NCBI GenBank assembly: GCA_022592445.1
Contig: JABYQR010000237.1
Location: 1-64,000 of the forward strand
DNA from: Cytidiella melzeri
Taxonomy: Eukaryota > Basidiomycota > Agaricomycetes > Polyporales > Irpicaceae
Direction: 5' to 3'
DNA: 64,000 bases
The position numbers and the translations under genes are program-made. Within the stretch, counting starts at the first letter, position 1, and each line of letters opens with the position of its first letter. Below are positions 20,239 to 33,029 of this stretch, in pieces. Below the pieces are notes generated by a model. The model was not told where the DNA came from and did no database searches. It was given only the letters and a program-made list of their open reading frames with translations.

Positions 20239-22578
20239 GTGCAAGCAGCGAGCTCAACACGTGAACGTTTCCACAATATCACTCTACACAGGCCGAAAGG
20301 CCCTCCTGAATTGTCCGAAAAGGACCTACCCCACCTGAGAGCCCACTGGGCCTCAGACTATGCGGACATCATGTCCGGGGTACTGGAGAAACTACCTCCC
20401 ATACGTGAAATAAACCACACAATTCCCATTATTGACGAAAGTCATAAATACCGGTACCACCACCCAAGGTGCCCAGATGCACTCAAGCCCAAGCTGCTAG
20501 AGAAAATCGAAAGATACAAACGAGCAGGATGGTGGACATTCCAAAACGTCCCCCAAGCCGCGCCAATGCTCTGCCTTCCCAAGAAGGATGGCTCGTTAAG
20601 AACCGTATTTGATTGCCGTCAACGAAACGACAATACCGTACACGACGTGTCCCCGTTCCCTGACCAGGAACAAATCCGCATAGACGTAGCAAGAGCTAAG
20701 TACAGGTCAAAGATCGACCTCTCCGACGCGTACGAACAAGTGCGTATAGTCCCAGAGGACGTCCACAAGACCGCATTTGCTACAGTGTATAGCACAATGC
20801 TCAGCCTTATTATGCAACAAGGAGATTGCAACGCACCATCCACCTTCCAGCGTCTCATGACGCACATCTTCCGAGACTACATAGGACACTTCGTCCATGT
20901 ATATCTCGACGACATGTTTGTCTTCTCAGACAGTATTGTCAAGCATGAGGGACACCTCAAACTTATATTTGAACACCTCAGGTCCGCCAAATTATATCTT
21001 AAGGCGTCCAAATGCAACCTTTACTCCGAAAGGATGGACTGTCTGGGTCATATCGTACACAATCGAGGCCTGCACGCAAGTGCTGATAAAATGGCCAAGG
21101 TGCGCGAGTGTCGCACACCCAGGGACTACGGTGACATCCAGAGGTTCCTCGGACTAGTGCAATACCTAGCACAGTTTATGCCTGACGTATCTTCATATAC
21201 TGGACCCCTCGCCAAAATTTTGCGGAACGGCCACGTCTTCCATTGGAAGGCCCTGCACGAGAAGTGCTTTCAGTCCATCAAGGAGCTCGCGTGCAGGGTG
21301 CCTATACTCAGGCCGATAGAACCCAGGCTCAAGGAGCCCATAAGGGTCATATGCGACGCATCCATCTATGGCGTTGGAGCCGTATATGGGCAAGGTCCCG
21401 AATGGCATTCGTGCAGGCCAGCCGGATTTATGTCGAAGAAATTCACCGTGGCACAACATGCTTACAGCGTATTCGAGATGGAAACCATAGCCATACTCGA
21501 AGCCCTACTGAAATGGGAGGACAAACTCATGGGTCACCCCATCAACATAGTCACAGACCACGAAGCGTTAGAATTCTTCAAGACACAGCCTAACTTTTCT
21601 CCACGGCAGACTCGCTGGATGGAGTACCTCGAATGTTTCGATTACAAAATAATTTACGTGAAAGGTGAACTAAATAAGGTGGCCGACTGCCTATCTCGCT
21701 ATTACGGGAATGACAACCCTGGAGAAACCCACCCGTTCGACGACTATGTCAATGCCGACATCCGCTTTGACCCAGAGGGTCATGAACTACCCAAGGAAAG
21801 GAAGGCAGAACTCCGATCTGCACGAGTGGGGAAACCCTCGACTAAGTATTGTTCTCGCGAGGAACTTGAAGAACGCAACGCAGAAGCCGATGAACTTGCA
21901 GAGCATCGCAAAGACCCAGCTGCCATAGAGCCCAGCGAGGACATTGCACCACTATCCGAAAGGATGAAATTACTTGATAATTTCGAGGACATTATCCGTT
22001 CAGGATAAAAATCCGACCCAACACTCTCGAAGGTTGAAAAGGCACCAACGGAATACTGTGCGTCCACAGAGCGCAATGGATTCCTCTTTACCAAGAACTG
22101 CTTCGGCAACGAAGTACTTTGTATCCCCAGGATCAAACTTGAGCGGAGAACGCTCGTCGACATCATCATCAACAATGCCCACCTTACACTGGGGCACTAT
22201 AGCCATCGAAAGACGGCAGGGTACATCAGGAAACTGTACTGGTGGCCTACGCTGGGGAAGGATGTGATTAAGTTCTGCCTCAGCTGCGGACTCTGCCAAA
22301 CGACGAAGACCAGTAACACGCTACCGGCAGGGCTACTTCACTCGTTGCCTGTACCGGCGTACCCTTGGCAGTCCATAGCGATGGACTTCTTGGGGCTGTT
22401 CCCTAAGTGTCAAGGGCTAGACTACTTTTGGGAAGTACTTTTTAGACTCATGTCTAATGTACACTTGATTCCAGTCACTACGAAGATTAAGGCTAGCAAA
22501 CTTGCATGGCTCTATGTGAAGGACATAGTCCGACTACATGGTGTCGCCGATGTTGCGGAGCGACTGCTGCTATGCTGA
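20239..22578 (+). pseudogene. Gypsy B pol (RT, RNase H, partial integrase)
   Basis: Reverse transcriptase: PMLCLPKKDGSLRTVFDCRQ, KIDLSDAYEQVRIVPEDVHK, NAPSTFQRLMTHIF, and an intact catalytic YLDD near 20910. RNase H: RVICDASIYGVGAV, EMETIAILEALLKW, NIVTDHEALEFF, the last two keeping the acidic residues. After a TAA at 22006-22008, in the same frame, comes the integrase zinc finger (GHYSHRKTAGYIRKLYWWP, then CLSCGLCQ) and the first catalytic Asp (SIAMDFLGLFPK). The core is cut off near 22555, before the second Asp, at a junction with unrelated A-rich sequence. No clear aspartic protease was found between gag and RT. Confidence 0.88.
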
Positions 22579-23040
22579 TAAACCCTAAACAGGGGTGAAG
22601 AGGAGAGGAAGTGGAAGTGGAAGTAGATCTCCAACGACGACAACAAGGTCAAAGTCGATGATAAGCAGGCAAGCAGGCACAGAGGCCGGATACTAGCAGT
22701 GCAAATGACAAAGTTAATAAGGGATGATACTAAGTTACATGCAGTAACTCACCTAGCAGTGCAAATGACAAAGAGGTCAAGATGCAGAGCTAGGGAGGGT
22801 AAGAGCTACTATATATACTGTGGCTGGGTGGTCTGCGCACAAGTTCCCACACTAGGGACTGGAGTAACTGTGGGGCTGGAGTAACAATAGAACAATAAGG
22901 AACCAGGGTAACTGTCAAGGACCAGGGTAGCTGTCAAAGACCAGAGTACGTAGAACAATAGAGCTAGAACAATAAGACAATAGAACAATAGAAACTGGAA
23001 CAATAGAACAATAGAAACTGGGGGAATCCCTGGGGAATTC
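22579..23040. repeat. A-rich region with GAACAATAG repeats
   Basis: Non-coding. Around 22940-23025 the word GAACAATAG and variants repeat seven or eight times. A TATA-like TATATATACTG at about 22812 resembles the promoter-like part of element X. It lies between the truncated ends of Gypsy B and Copia A and may be a remnant LTR. Confidence 0.4.
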
Positions 23041-26000
23041 CTAACCAGTGATGTTCGCATTTGGCGGTGGGATACAGTATTCCCAAGGGCCAAGTTGTTC
23101 GAGGGTATCAACCTCAGTTTTCATTGACTTGAGCCAGTCGATATTGAGTGGGTGGTTAAGTACGTCTTTGTAAGTAACTGGATCACCAACATCTTCAGCG
23201 TAGTATGCGTTGACTTCAGTCAAGTAGAAGGCAATGTTTGTATCGACTTCATCATAGTTTAAGCCTCGAGCTTTGCGCGAAGGCTTACGCTCTCTAGTGG
23301 TACGCCTAGGACCAGAAGGGTCAGTCTCGTCGATGTCCATGGGTTCAACATGAGGATTACCCTCAAGTTCAAGCTGTTTTACAAGAGTAGGTTTTTCAAT
23401 ATTTGGTTCTTTCTCCCCTTCAATTTGTGCCGTAGAGTCAACAAATTGCAAGTTTCGTTCGACGCCTACGCGTGTTCCGAAGTAAACGTAGTGGCCTTTG
23501 GAATATTCAGCAAAGCCTATCCAAACGGCGCGCTTGCCTTTTGGCGCGAGGTTATTGGTTCGGTATTCATCGTATACGATACACGGTTGACCAAACTTTT
23601 GAAGTGCATCAAGGTTTGCTTCAGCACCATAGCGTTTAAAGTAAGGAGTTTTATATTGAAGAGGAGCACGAGGAGTGCAATTATAGAGATAAACCACATG
23701 AAGCGCAGCGTACCACCATAACCGGTTCGGTAAAGCAGCTGTATGTAGGTTTACACGAACCAAGTTCATAATAGTCTGGTGAGTGCGCTCAGCAACACCA
23801 TTTTGTGCAGGAGTATTGTGCACAGTAAGCCGGGGTATAGTACCTTGTGACTTCAAGTAGTTTGTCATATTTGCACCAGTGAATACGCCATCGTTGTCAA
23901 ATTGAAGAATCTTAATGCGAATATTGTATTGCGTAAGAAGCTCAGTAGAGAAGATGACCCATTGAGTGAAGGCATCATCTTTTGTTTTTAATGGCGCAAG
24001 TGTTAACCATCAAGTTGAGTTGTCGACGATAGTCAACCAGTACAGATAATGACCAGTAATTGACGCAGTGGGTAGTGGCCCAAAGATGTCGATGTGAAAG
24101 TGATCACCAAAGGAAGTAGCCAATGGCGAAGTACAAGCTTTGGGGACTGGAGTACGATGAATATTATTCAAGATACAGTCCTTGCACGGAGTTTCTGTGC
24201 GGTCAGTGATATGAGTAGTAATGATAAGCTTGGACGTTTCAAGTAGTTTGTTTATCTGGAAATAACTGATGTGACCGAGTTTTTTATGACGTTCAAGCAT
24301 CGTTATACCAGGCTTATGCACGCTTGCTAAAGAAGTCACGCGAGTAGAGTTAAGTGAATATCAATTGTGTATTTTCCGTATCACAGCTACACAAGACGCG
24401 TTCGAGTCATATATAGTACAAGTATTTGAGAAGAAAGTGAAGCGATAGTCAGCGTCCAATTTTGAAACACCGATAAGCGTGAAGGGTAGTTGTGAGTTGT
24501 AGTGGACATTCTTTAGCATGAGTTGATTATGCGTACCATTTTCTTGTTCAACCTCCAGTACCATGTCGCCAGCGAGTTTGAGACTTATTTGCTCTGAGTT
24601 GGCAACAGCAAGTAAAATAGTTGGTACAGAGTGAACGTTGAAAAGTAAGTCACGATATGGCGTACAGTGTATAGTAGCACCAGTATCGATGACATGAACA
24701 CACTTGTCAGACAACGAAGTTGCGAACAGTGAAAGTAAAGTAGAAGAAATGGTACGAGTACTTACGTGCATCGTTACGTCCGAGTTGGACAGAGACTTAA
24801 CCCACGCGCTTTGACCAGTGAAGCCACTGCCTGTGGCGTAGTTGAAGACGGGCACGGAGTGAGGGTGCTCGAGGACCTCGTCGTCCGAGTCAGCAGTGGT
24901 GGTGACATTGGCCATGAGGCCAGTAGCAGTTGAAGAGCCGGCAGCAGCGGACTCTTTCTTCTTGCCTTGAGCGGCGACGGCAGCGGATTTGTGAGTGATG
25001 CCCTTCTTTTTCATCGCAGCTTTGGACTTTTCAGTCCAGGGCAGAGGGCAAGTCGGCGTCATGTGGCCAGGCTGACCACAGTTGAAGCAGTTGCCCTGAC
25101 CAGAAGTGGAGGGCTTGCTCGACAAGTAGGGAGCTGCGGCTGCGCGAGCAGTAGTGGTAGTTTTGGTTGAGCATTCGACCGCGGCCTTGCCCTTGGCATG
25201 CAAAGCCGAAGGAGCGTGAGCTTTGTCCTTTGGGACGAAAGTGGTAGGCTCCTTAGACTCGGAAGTCTTTGGGGGGTGCATGAGTTGCCAGTTGGTGAAC
25301 TCGCGACAAAGCTCAGCGATGAGCGCGTTAGGCCTGTAGCGGAACTTCTCTCCAGCCGTAGCAGAAGAACGCACGCCGACCTCGTAGTTCTGGCACGTAG
25401 CGGCGTAGGCAGGAGGGATAATCCCAACGATGGCTGCGTAGAAGATGTGGTCTGGGATGTCAACGCCAGCAGCAATAAGCTTGCTGCAGATGTTGGTAGC
25501 GTCGTCGAGCAGCTTGTCCATCTCATAGATTGGACGACAAAGATGGAACAGCTGGTAAATTTTGTTCGTGTCAGACACAGTGGTCTTCGGATCGTAACGT
25601 TCACGCAGCTTGTCCGTGAGTACGTGGGGCTTGTACTCATTAAGATAGTTGGCCATGACCGAGTCAGAGATATAACCGGTCAAGACGTTGAAGACAGCCC
25701 GCGTAACCTCTTGAGGAACGGTCAGGCCACCTCGGAGTGTGCGGAACTCCAGTATAGTAGACATGGCAGTCTCGACACGGAACTTCCACATCGGCCAAGT
25801 GTCTGCCCCAGTAAGTTTGCCAACATCAGAGAAGGCTTTGTTAATGTCGCTGAGTGACATAGTAAAGTTGTTGTCGTGGCCAGGTGGCACAGACAGAAGT
25901 TGTGACACTTCACGTGTCGACCTAGTGCCTATGGAGCTAGGCGGAGGCGGCGGCAGCGAGCCACCAGGAGAGCTGCCCAAAGGAGGGAGAGTTGTTGGAC

Positions 26001-26482
26001 GCCGAGCAGGACGCTTCTTGCATCGTTGTCTAGGCCTCTCATACTCATCCATATGGTCGTTGTCACTGTCATTGTCTCCTCCATGAGTGACAACGGTGAT
26101 CATCATCACAAAGAGTGTCGAAGGGGGTGCAACGGCAATCAGCTGGGGGAGCAGAGACCTGGCGAGCACCTGGGATTGCTTCACGATCCTCAGAGCTAGA
26201 AGAGTGGTTGTCGTTGTTACTGGGTTGGGGTTTGATGTCAGGAACATTAGAGTTGGATGGTCCAGCTGAGGGAGCATCAGTTCTTGTAACAGTAGTGGAA
26301 GACATCGAGGGAGGAGGTGTAGTAGGAGCAGGAGAGGGAGTAGGAGTGAAAGTGGGAGTTGTCCTGCGGGTGGTTGTTCTTTGGCGGGGTTGAGCTCTGG
26401 TGCCCCTAAGGAAGTTGGTTTGGTGTCGCTCTCTAGTGAAACGACAAAGTTGAGCTTGATCAGCGAGATCAGAGCTCATCAA
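23041..26482 (-). pseudogene. Copia A gag-protease-integrase relic
   Basis: Ty1/Copia polyprotein on the minus strand. Start MSSDLADQAQLCRFTRERHQ at about 26479; a frame change near 26070-26150; gag with NKIYQLFHL and YEMDKLLDD; an intact zinc knuckle CFNCGQPGHMTPTC near 25090; protease DTGATIHCTPYRDLLF near 24680; GAG-pre-integrase with HKKLGHISYFQ and CKDC; integrase Asp residues in HIDIFGPLP and FDNDGVF and the Glu in NGVAERTHQTIMN near 23790; an Arg/Lys-rich C-terminal linker; and the very start of reverse transcriptase (DWLKSMKTEVDTLEQLGPWE). From gag onward it is one frame with TGA at 24361-24363 and 24010-24012. The RT and RNase H are missing, cut at 23041. Confidence 0.87.
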
Positions 26483-26524
26483 CAGAGAGGAGTAGATGAA
26501 GAAGTATAGTAGAGGAAGGAAAAT

Positions 26525-26720
26525 GAGCTTAGGCGGGGCTCATAACCTTTTAACAAGGTATTAGTTGAGTTGAGAGCGTTAAGAGAGAAGACTGAGGTGG
26601 TGGTCAGACAGAGAGTTGGGGATCAAAAGCGATAGAAGTGCATTGATCAAAGTAAGACTTATATACGGTAACTACGGCGCTAAGCGCGCGCTAATTACGA
26701 AGACAGAATAGTGAAACATA
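26525..26720 (-). mobile_element. Copia A leader and LTR fragment
   Basis: Upstream of the Copia A start. On the minus strand GGTTATGAGCCCCGCC lies about 45 bp before the start codon, in a position suitable for a primer-binding site; the same word precedes Copia B. TATATAAG near 26665 (minus) would be the LTR TATA box. The outer LTR end could not be fixed. Confidence 0.5.
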
Positions 26721-26907
26721 TTAACACTCATTTAATTATTGAATAATACTTGACGGACATGCAAAAATTACACAATGCAGTGGGATTCAATAACATAGCA
26801 GCCTAAATGCAATTTTGATACACACATTGAGTAAGCAGCCGTGCAATATGTGAGGTTTTGTTGAATGTTATTTAAAGCATTCTTACCATATTCTGCAGTC
26901 TATTATA

Positions 26908-28506
26908 CTACTCTGTACCCAGTGGATGGATATTGTTGAGTAAACAGTCCTCGCACGGAGTTTCAGTATGATTGGTTATAATTGACGAGGTTTGAAATAG
27001 TTTCTCAATCATGAAGTAACTCAAATGACCAAGTTTCTTATGTAGTTCAAGTAAAGTAATGCCAGTTACATGCACACTTGCTAAAGAAGTCACTCGAGTT
27101 GATGATAGCGTGTATAGATCGTTTGATTTTTCTAACTACAGCCACACAAGTCGAGTTTGAGTCATATATAGTACAAAGATTGTGATAGAAAGTAAAACAA
27201 TAATCAGAGTCCAGTTTATCAACACTGATTAAAGTAAAAGGTAAAGTTAAGTTGAAGTATACATTCTTCAGCAAAATTTCCGGTATGCTTACCGTCTTCC
27301 TGTTCCACTTCAAGTACCATGTTGCCGGCTAACTTCAGAGCGAGTTGTTCTGAGTTGGCAACAGTAAGTAATATAGTTGGTACAGAGTGAACGTTGAAAA
27401 GTAAATCATGATACGGTGTACAATGTATAGTAGCACCGGTATCAAGAATATGAACGGACTCGTCCGTTGACGTAGTCGCGTATAATGGTAGTAGAGTGGA
27501 AGAAGAAGTAGTTGAAGTACTTATGTGCATGACCACGTCCGACTCAGATAGAGCTGAAACCCATGCACTCTGGTTGAGGAGAGCACCTTTGGCACCACCT
27601 GTGGCGTAGTCAATGGTGGCTTGCGAGTACTTGTTAAAAGACGTGTACTCGGTCTCTTCGTGCAACGCGTAAGGGTTGACAACCTTAGTGGTAGCGGCCA
27701 AAGGCACATGAGTAGTAGTGGTCGACGGGCCAGCGACAGCCGGAGTGGCAACGGCAACGGCAACGGCGGCTTTGGCAGTCTTCTCCTTGGCTGCAGCGGC
27801 AATCGTCTTCCTAGTGAAGCCCTTCTTCTTCACCGCCTCTTTGGACTTCTCCGTCCAGGGCTGAGGGCAAGTGGGCGTTGTGTGGCCAGTCTCGTTGCAG
27901 TTGTAACACTTCATCTTCAAACTGTCACAAATGGACTTCTCCTTGAAGTAAGGGGCAGCAGCGGTGCGGGCAGTGTGAGTGGATTTATCCAACTTGTTCT
28001 TGCCTTTGGATGAAGAAGGAAGATGCGTGGCGGGTCTGTCACGCAAATCAAAAGTTGGGGATCCTTTGGACTTGGAGTGGTCCACCGGATGAGTGAGGCG
28101 CCAGTTGTCAAACTCGCGCTTGAGCTCGACCATGAGAGAGATCAGCTGATAGTCGTATTTCTCCCCTCGAGGAGTAGTGGCGCACACACCGGCCTCATAG
28201 CTGGCGCGGACGGAGGCGTAGTGGAGAGGAGTGATGCCAAAAATGGCAGCGTAGTAGACCCAGGAGAAAAGAACAATACCCTTTGCAGCAAGACGAGAGA
28301 CAATGTTTTGAGCATTGTCGAGTAGTTTGGCCATCTCGTAGACTAGATAGTGAAGGTGGAAGAGGGAGTAGACCTCGTTTGCATCCGAGACAGTTGTCTT
28401 TGGGTCAAAACGCTCAGAGAGCTTCTCCATCAACTTGTGAGGATAGACCTCGTTCAAGTAGTTGGCCATGACATTGTCGGCGATGTGCCCTGCCATGACA
28501 TTGAAG
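26908..28506 (-). pseudogene. Copia B, 3' part (gag C-term, protease, pre-integrase)
   Basis: A second, related Copia element. From 28506 downward: gag (DNVMANYLNEVYPHKLMEKL, EMAKLLDNAQNIV), an intact zinc knuckle CYNCNETGHTTPTC near 27900, protease DTGATIHCTPYHDLLF near 27430, a frame change near 27290, and pre-integrase (LHKKLGHLSYFMIEKLFQTS, CEDC) ending near 26930. The integrase core and RT are missing. The 5' part of gag continues at 33774 on the far side of the hAT insertion: QKACFNV and MAGHIADNV join across one copy of the 8-bp duplication. Confidence 0.85.
28499..28506. repeat. hAT target-site duplication, left
   Basis: CATTGAAG, repeated exactly at 33774-33781. The Copia B reading frame is restored when one copy and the element are removed. 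Confidence 0.92.
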
Positions 28507-28692
28507 TAAAGCATAGCACGGGTGCAAGTTACCTATAGGTACTCATGGGTTAACCCTCACAACAACCCACGGGTATATTGACTCATGGGTAGCACATACC
28601 TGTGGTGCAGGTTGGCTACAGGTGCGGGTCAGCCATCTGAGAAGTATGATACCTGCGGGTCGACCCGCGGGTAAGCAAAAGAAAGAATGAAT

Positions 28693-31601
28693 TTAATCTT
28701 CGACAACATGTACATCAGTATCTACAGCGATAGCCTTCTCTTTGCCCTTCTTTGGCCGTTTGTTTTTATCTTGAAAGACCTGTAGTATCTCCTCCTCAGG
28801 TATGACACCCGGAATAGAAGCCCATGAACTCAGAACAGTTGCAGCACGAGTAGACTCATCGTTCAGAGAATGACGCCGTTTCGAGACAGTGAGGCCACCG
28901 CGCGAGAAAGCACGCTCGACATCGGTTGACGAAGCCGGTGCAGACAAGAAGTCAATGGCCATTTGCGCAAGTGCCCGCTTGTGCGTATTGTTGCTGGACA
29001 CTAGAATGCCATTCCAATGCTGCAAAGGATTGTCGACATCAATGAGGCACGACGACTGAAGATAGTCATCGAGAACATCGATAGCATTGCTATTTCGCCC
29101 GTATTGATCGAGTTTTGCAAAGCGATCGTTTGGTCGTCGACGTCCGGGCTACAGAAAGATCCAACAAGTCAATTCCAAGTCCTCTCAAATATTGAAAACG
29201 TACTGGAGCAGCCCGAACTGCCGGCGTTGGTTGCAAGGCGTCACGGCTATCCAATGCTGGGTCAGAGGGCCTATAGTTGCTCTGCCACTGCTCCCGCAGA
29301 AGGTCCTCTGCCGTGCGAATCCATTCAGCAGGCCAATTCATATCTCGGAAATACTTTGTCTTGTACCGAGGGTGGAGCACTGCAAGGAAAACACAATTAG
29401 AAACAGCTAATAAGAAACATCTGACTCTCCGAGGTACTCACTCATGGCCAGGCGATACATTACAGAGTCATCAGTTTTGGAGTAGTACTTGTTCAGCACC
29501 TGAAGGCCTCGAGCAGCTGCCAAGCGGACAACACCTGATGCAGACATGTTCTCCGCCATGTCTTCGAGTGCCACGGTAAGTATGTCTATGACCGGGATGA
29601 CTTCATGCAAGAGAGGTGTATTGGTTTGCGATATGCGGTTTGTTGCGTCGAGAAAATCCTGCGGGTGGCTGACTTAGTCGTAGCATCATAATCTGAAAAT
29701 GGTACTTACGCCCAGCAGCACGCTAAGCTCACTCAATAGAGCCCACTCGTTTACAGACAGTCGCTGATGCTGTAGCCCCTGCTTCCCGTCCTTGTCCCAT
29801 TTAGCCATGCCAAATAATTTCTCCAATGCAGGTCGCAGCTCGAGAGCTCTGTCAATAGCGCCAGCGAGAGAATTCCACCGCGTGTCGATAGCACGGATTG
29901 GAAGCTTGAAAGGTATCTCCACACGTTTGCAATTCATCTTGAGGTCTTCTCGCAAAGCCGGCGAATGGAATATACGCTTGGGAAGTTCCTTGAGATGTAT
30001 AAGCACCTTGTGAGTTTCTCGTGCCATGATGAGACTCGAGCCAGGCTATATAGCTCTGTACCTTTGTTACCGCAAATCTTCCCATTTCTTCTTCGTCATC
30101 ATCAAGAGCGAATCGACTCTCAACAGTGTGGTTGATATCTTCGATCTCTTCCTGGTCGGCAGCTTCGCGCACCGGGTCAAGCTCATCCTCCTCGGTGTCA
30201 CTGTCATCGTTGCTGTCATCAGCACCGTGGTCGCCCTCGCTTGCCTCGTCTAGATTGTCTTCTTCACCGGCTATTGTGTTGACATCCACCTCACTGGTAG
30301 GATCTTCGGAGTGACCGCTTTTAGTCTGTTTTCGTGCGAATCCTGAAATGATGGCCTGCGACATATAAGCAACTGTCCATGGTATATAGAATATGCTTAC
30401 TTTGACTACAAGGTTGAGGATGTGCGCGAAGCACCTCACTCGAGTTTGCGCTGAGTTTAGTCCGCCGAGGGACTCAAGCTCTGATATCATGGTATCATTG
30501 TTTGACGCGTTGTCACACGTAATTCCCAGCAGCTTTTTTGATCTGTTAAGCGTCGAAACAATGTGGCGGGTTATCAATACAATGCTTACCTTCTTCTCAA
30601 TACCGAGAGACTTCAGACAGCTTGTGAGCGCCTCTGCGAGATACACGCCAGTGTGACCTTTCGTCAGCCTGAATCCAACCTATCAGTCCTGATTTGGGCG
30701 CAGCGGAGTATAAGAAGAAATGCATACCGGATGAAATCAAGTACAAACGTGGCTACATTCCCTTCAATGACACGATGGACGGTAACACCAAGGAAAGAGT
30801 AGACGTTGGGTGACGTCCATCCATCGAGGCAAAGGTGAAGGCGGCCAGGATAGTCTTGCAGCATCTTGCCAATATGCACGCGCGTGAGATTGAAAATCTC
30901 GCGCACGTCCCGCGACACAGTACTGGGGCCCGGAACTTCGGCTTTGGCGTACAACATTGATATGATGGCGAGGAATTCGGGATCCTTGACGATCTTGAAG
31001 GGGCGATGGCGACGAGCAACCCATAGAGCTACGAGAAAGCGCAGTTGTGGTTTGCTATATGCCGTACCATGAGCGAACACTGCAATGCTCTGATCAGCAG
31101 GAGTGACCGCTGGTGAGCATGACTGTATGTGACGGCTCAAGTTTCCAGTTGACGTGTCGGTACGGCGTCGCAAAACTGAGATTGATGGACTGTGTTCTCG
31201 TCAATTGTCGCCGGTTTGCGTAGAGATTAGAACGAGAGTACATACTTTAGCTTGCAGACAAATTTGTACTTGACATCGCCTTTCTCGACAACGATCTCAG
31301 GATGCCGGAAATGTGCGTACAAATTGGACTCCCAAGTTTTACTTTGTGCGGCTACATTTCTCGTTGTCAGATGCTATGTGCGTGTGTCAGTTCAATGAAT
31401 GAACTCACCAAGAACCTCTTCATTGGTGCGCTCAGCCACCTTCCATTTGAGGTCGAAGGCGGACTGCTTCTCAACCACAAGAGACTCAGGGCTTGAAGTC
31501 CTGCCTATGGCGTTGGTCCCAGCTGCATCCTCGTCGTCACTTTTGCTATCGGCTGTTCGAGCTCGTTTGCGGGGCCTGGTCTGCTTGTTTGAGCGCGGCA
31601 T
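28693..31601 (-). CDS. hAT transposase, multi-exon
   Basis: Exons from 31601 down. N-terminus with a basic NLS-like PRKRARTADSKSDDED; a BED-type zinc-finger region (KYKFVCKL, then TGNLSRHIQSC); an RNase H-like core with LHLCLDGWTSPN, LGITCDNASNND and CFAHILNLVVK; an acidic insert (residues encoded at 30100-30290); IRAIDTRWNSLAGAI; and the C-terminal dimerisation domain AIDFLSAPASSTDVERAFSR near 28930 with the conserved Glu region. Introns are inferred at about 31340-31407, 31190-31240, 30671-30720, 30560-30600 and 30345-30400, all with GT-AG borders. Frames do not join cleanly near 29060-29090, so it may carry a one-base defect or an unrecognised intron. Confidence 0.85.
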
Positions 31602-31799
31602 GGCAGGCTATCGAGTCGAGCGTAGCGGGGAAAGACAAAGTGTGAAGCTGACGGTGCCCGAAGCTGGCCGTGTGTATAGGTGGTCTTGATGCCATTTTTA
31701 TGAGAGAAAAAGTTGCCCCGTTGAGCGACAAATAGCGAGAGGGCGGAGGCAAATTTGAAGGGAGTGAGGAGGTCATGGCACGCGGTATCAGGCGCTGGT

Positions 31800-32115
31800 C
31801 ACCAGGGTGGTTTGAAGGGCCGCGCCGTGTTATGTTGCTCAGGCAGCAGCCTCTATGCACCTCCTTGTCGGTGTGCAATGAAGGTACGTAGGATGTCGAA
31901 CCGCCTCTCATCAACGCAGCGAATGCATTCACTGGCGAGAGATCAAGAGTGGTGGTGCCGGTGTTGCAAGATGCAACTCGAGGGCTAACTTGGGCCGCCT
32001 CTCTCCGTTCCATAACACCGCCGAGGTGGTTTGAGGGGCCGCGCCGTGCTATGTTGCTCAGGCAGCGGCCTCTATGCACCTCCTCGTCGGTGTGCAATGA
32101 CAATACGTAGGTGAA
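31800..32115. repeat. Duplicated ~90-bp block inside the hAT
   Basis: Two copies (about 31806-31900 and 32028-32115) sharing GGTGGTTTGA, GGGCCGCGCCGTG, TATGTTGCTCAGGCAGC and GTCGGTGTGCAATGA, about 222 bp apart. Non-coding as far as can be seen. Confidence 0.7.
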
Positions 32116-32189
32116 GCGCGCTATGCCACCGACTCACGAAATCGGCAGCGTAGGCGCTCTTACCTTCACGCCGTGTGCACCCCCATCAC

Positions 32190-32262
32190 GACTACCACCA
32201 CTGCGACCACCACCACTGCGACCACCACCACTGCGACCACCACCACTACCACCTCTACACCG
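32190..32262 (+). repeat. 15-bp minisatellite, ACCACCACCACTGCG type
   Basis: Four consecutive units near 32200-32255. Translated in the plus frame they give Thr-rich repeats; this appears to be low-complexity rather than a conserved protein. Confidence 0.7.
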
Positions 32263-32618
32263 TGGACTGTGGCTTGCCGGACTGGTGTTAGGAGGCAAAA
32301 GAGTAGGATTGGGGGGAGGAGAGGACGGAGAAGGAGAAGGAGAAGCCGGCCGGAGTTCTCGCCTGTGCGTCCTCCCCGCACACATGTCGACATTACTGAC
32401 TTCTGGGCACCAGCAGCACCCATTCCTTTCGTGACCAACCATCCGCAAACACAACAACAACAACAACCGGCCAGTCCTTTTGTGTCCCCTCCAACTCCTC
32501 CCAATATCTCAGCCAGTCCTTTCTCGCCCCCGCCTCCACCCCATTCATTCAACTTCACTCTCCCCGATATCCCTCCCTCAACCTCACGAAGTCGTCCCGG
32601 AACTGGATCTCACAGCCG

Positions 32619-33024
32619 TCCTACTACAGCATCCTCCGGAACTACCACTCTCCCGCCCATCTCTGCCGTCGTCGCCTCATCCCTCTCTTTGCCGCATCCA
32701 CCACCCTCGCTCCTCTTCCCGCAGCAGCGTGAGCAGCAGCAACAACAACACCACGGCGGTCTCGCCTACCACTTTGTCCAGGCTCGTCATTGGCGCGGAG
32801 CAACTCGCTCTCGACGATCCGTCCTACTACAGCATCCTCCGGAACCACCACTCTCCCGCCCATCTCTGCCATTGTCGCCTCATCCCTCTCTTTGCCGCAT
32901 CCACCACCCTCGCTTTCCTTTCTGCAGCAGCGTGAGCAGCAGCAACAACAACACCACGGCGGCCTTGCCTACCACTTCGTCCGGGCTCGTCATTGGCGCA
33001 AAGCAACTCGCTCTCAACGCTCCG
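32619..33024 (+). repeat. ~203-bp tandem duplication inside the hAT
   Basis: Two consecutive copies beginning TCCTACTACAGCATCCTCCG (32619 and 32822), including GAGCAGCAGCAACAACAACA and CACCACGGCGG, ending GCAACTCGCTCTC. A few per cent divergence. Just upstream of the captured CFT2 exon. Confidence 0.8.
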
Positions 33025-33029
33025 AGGTC

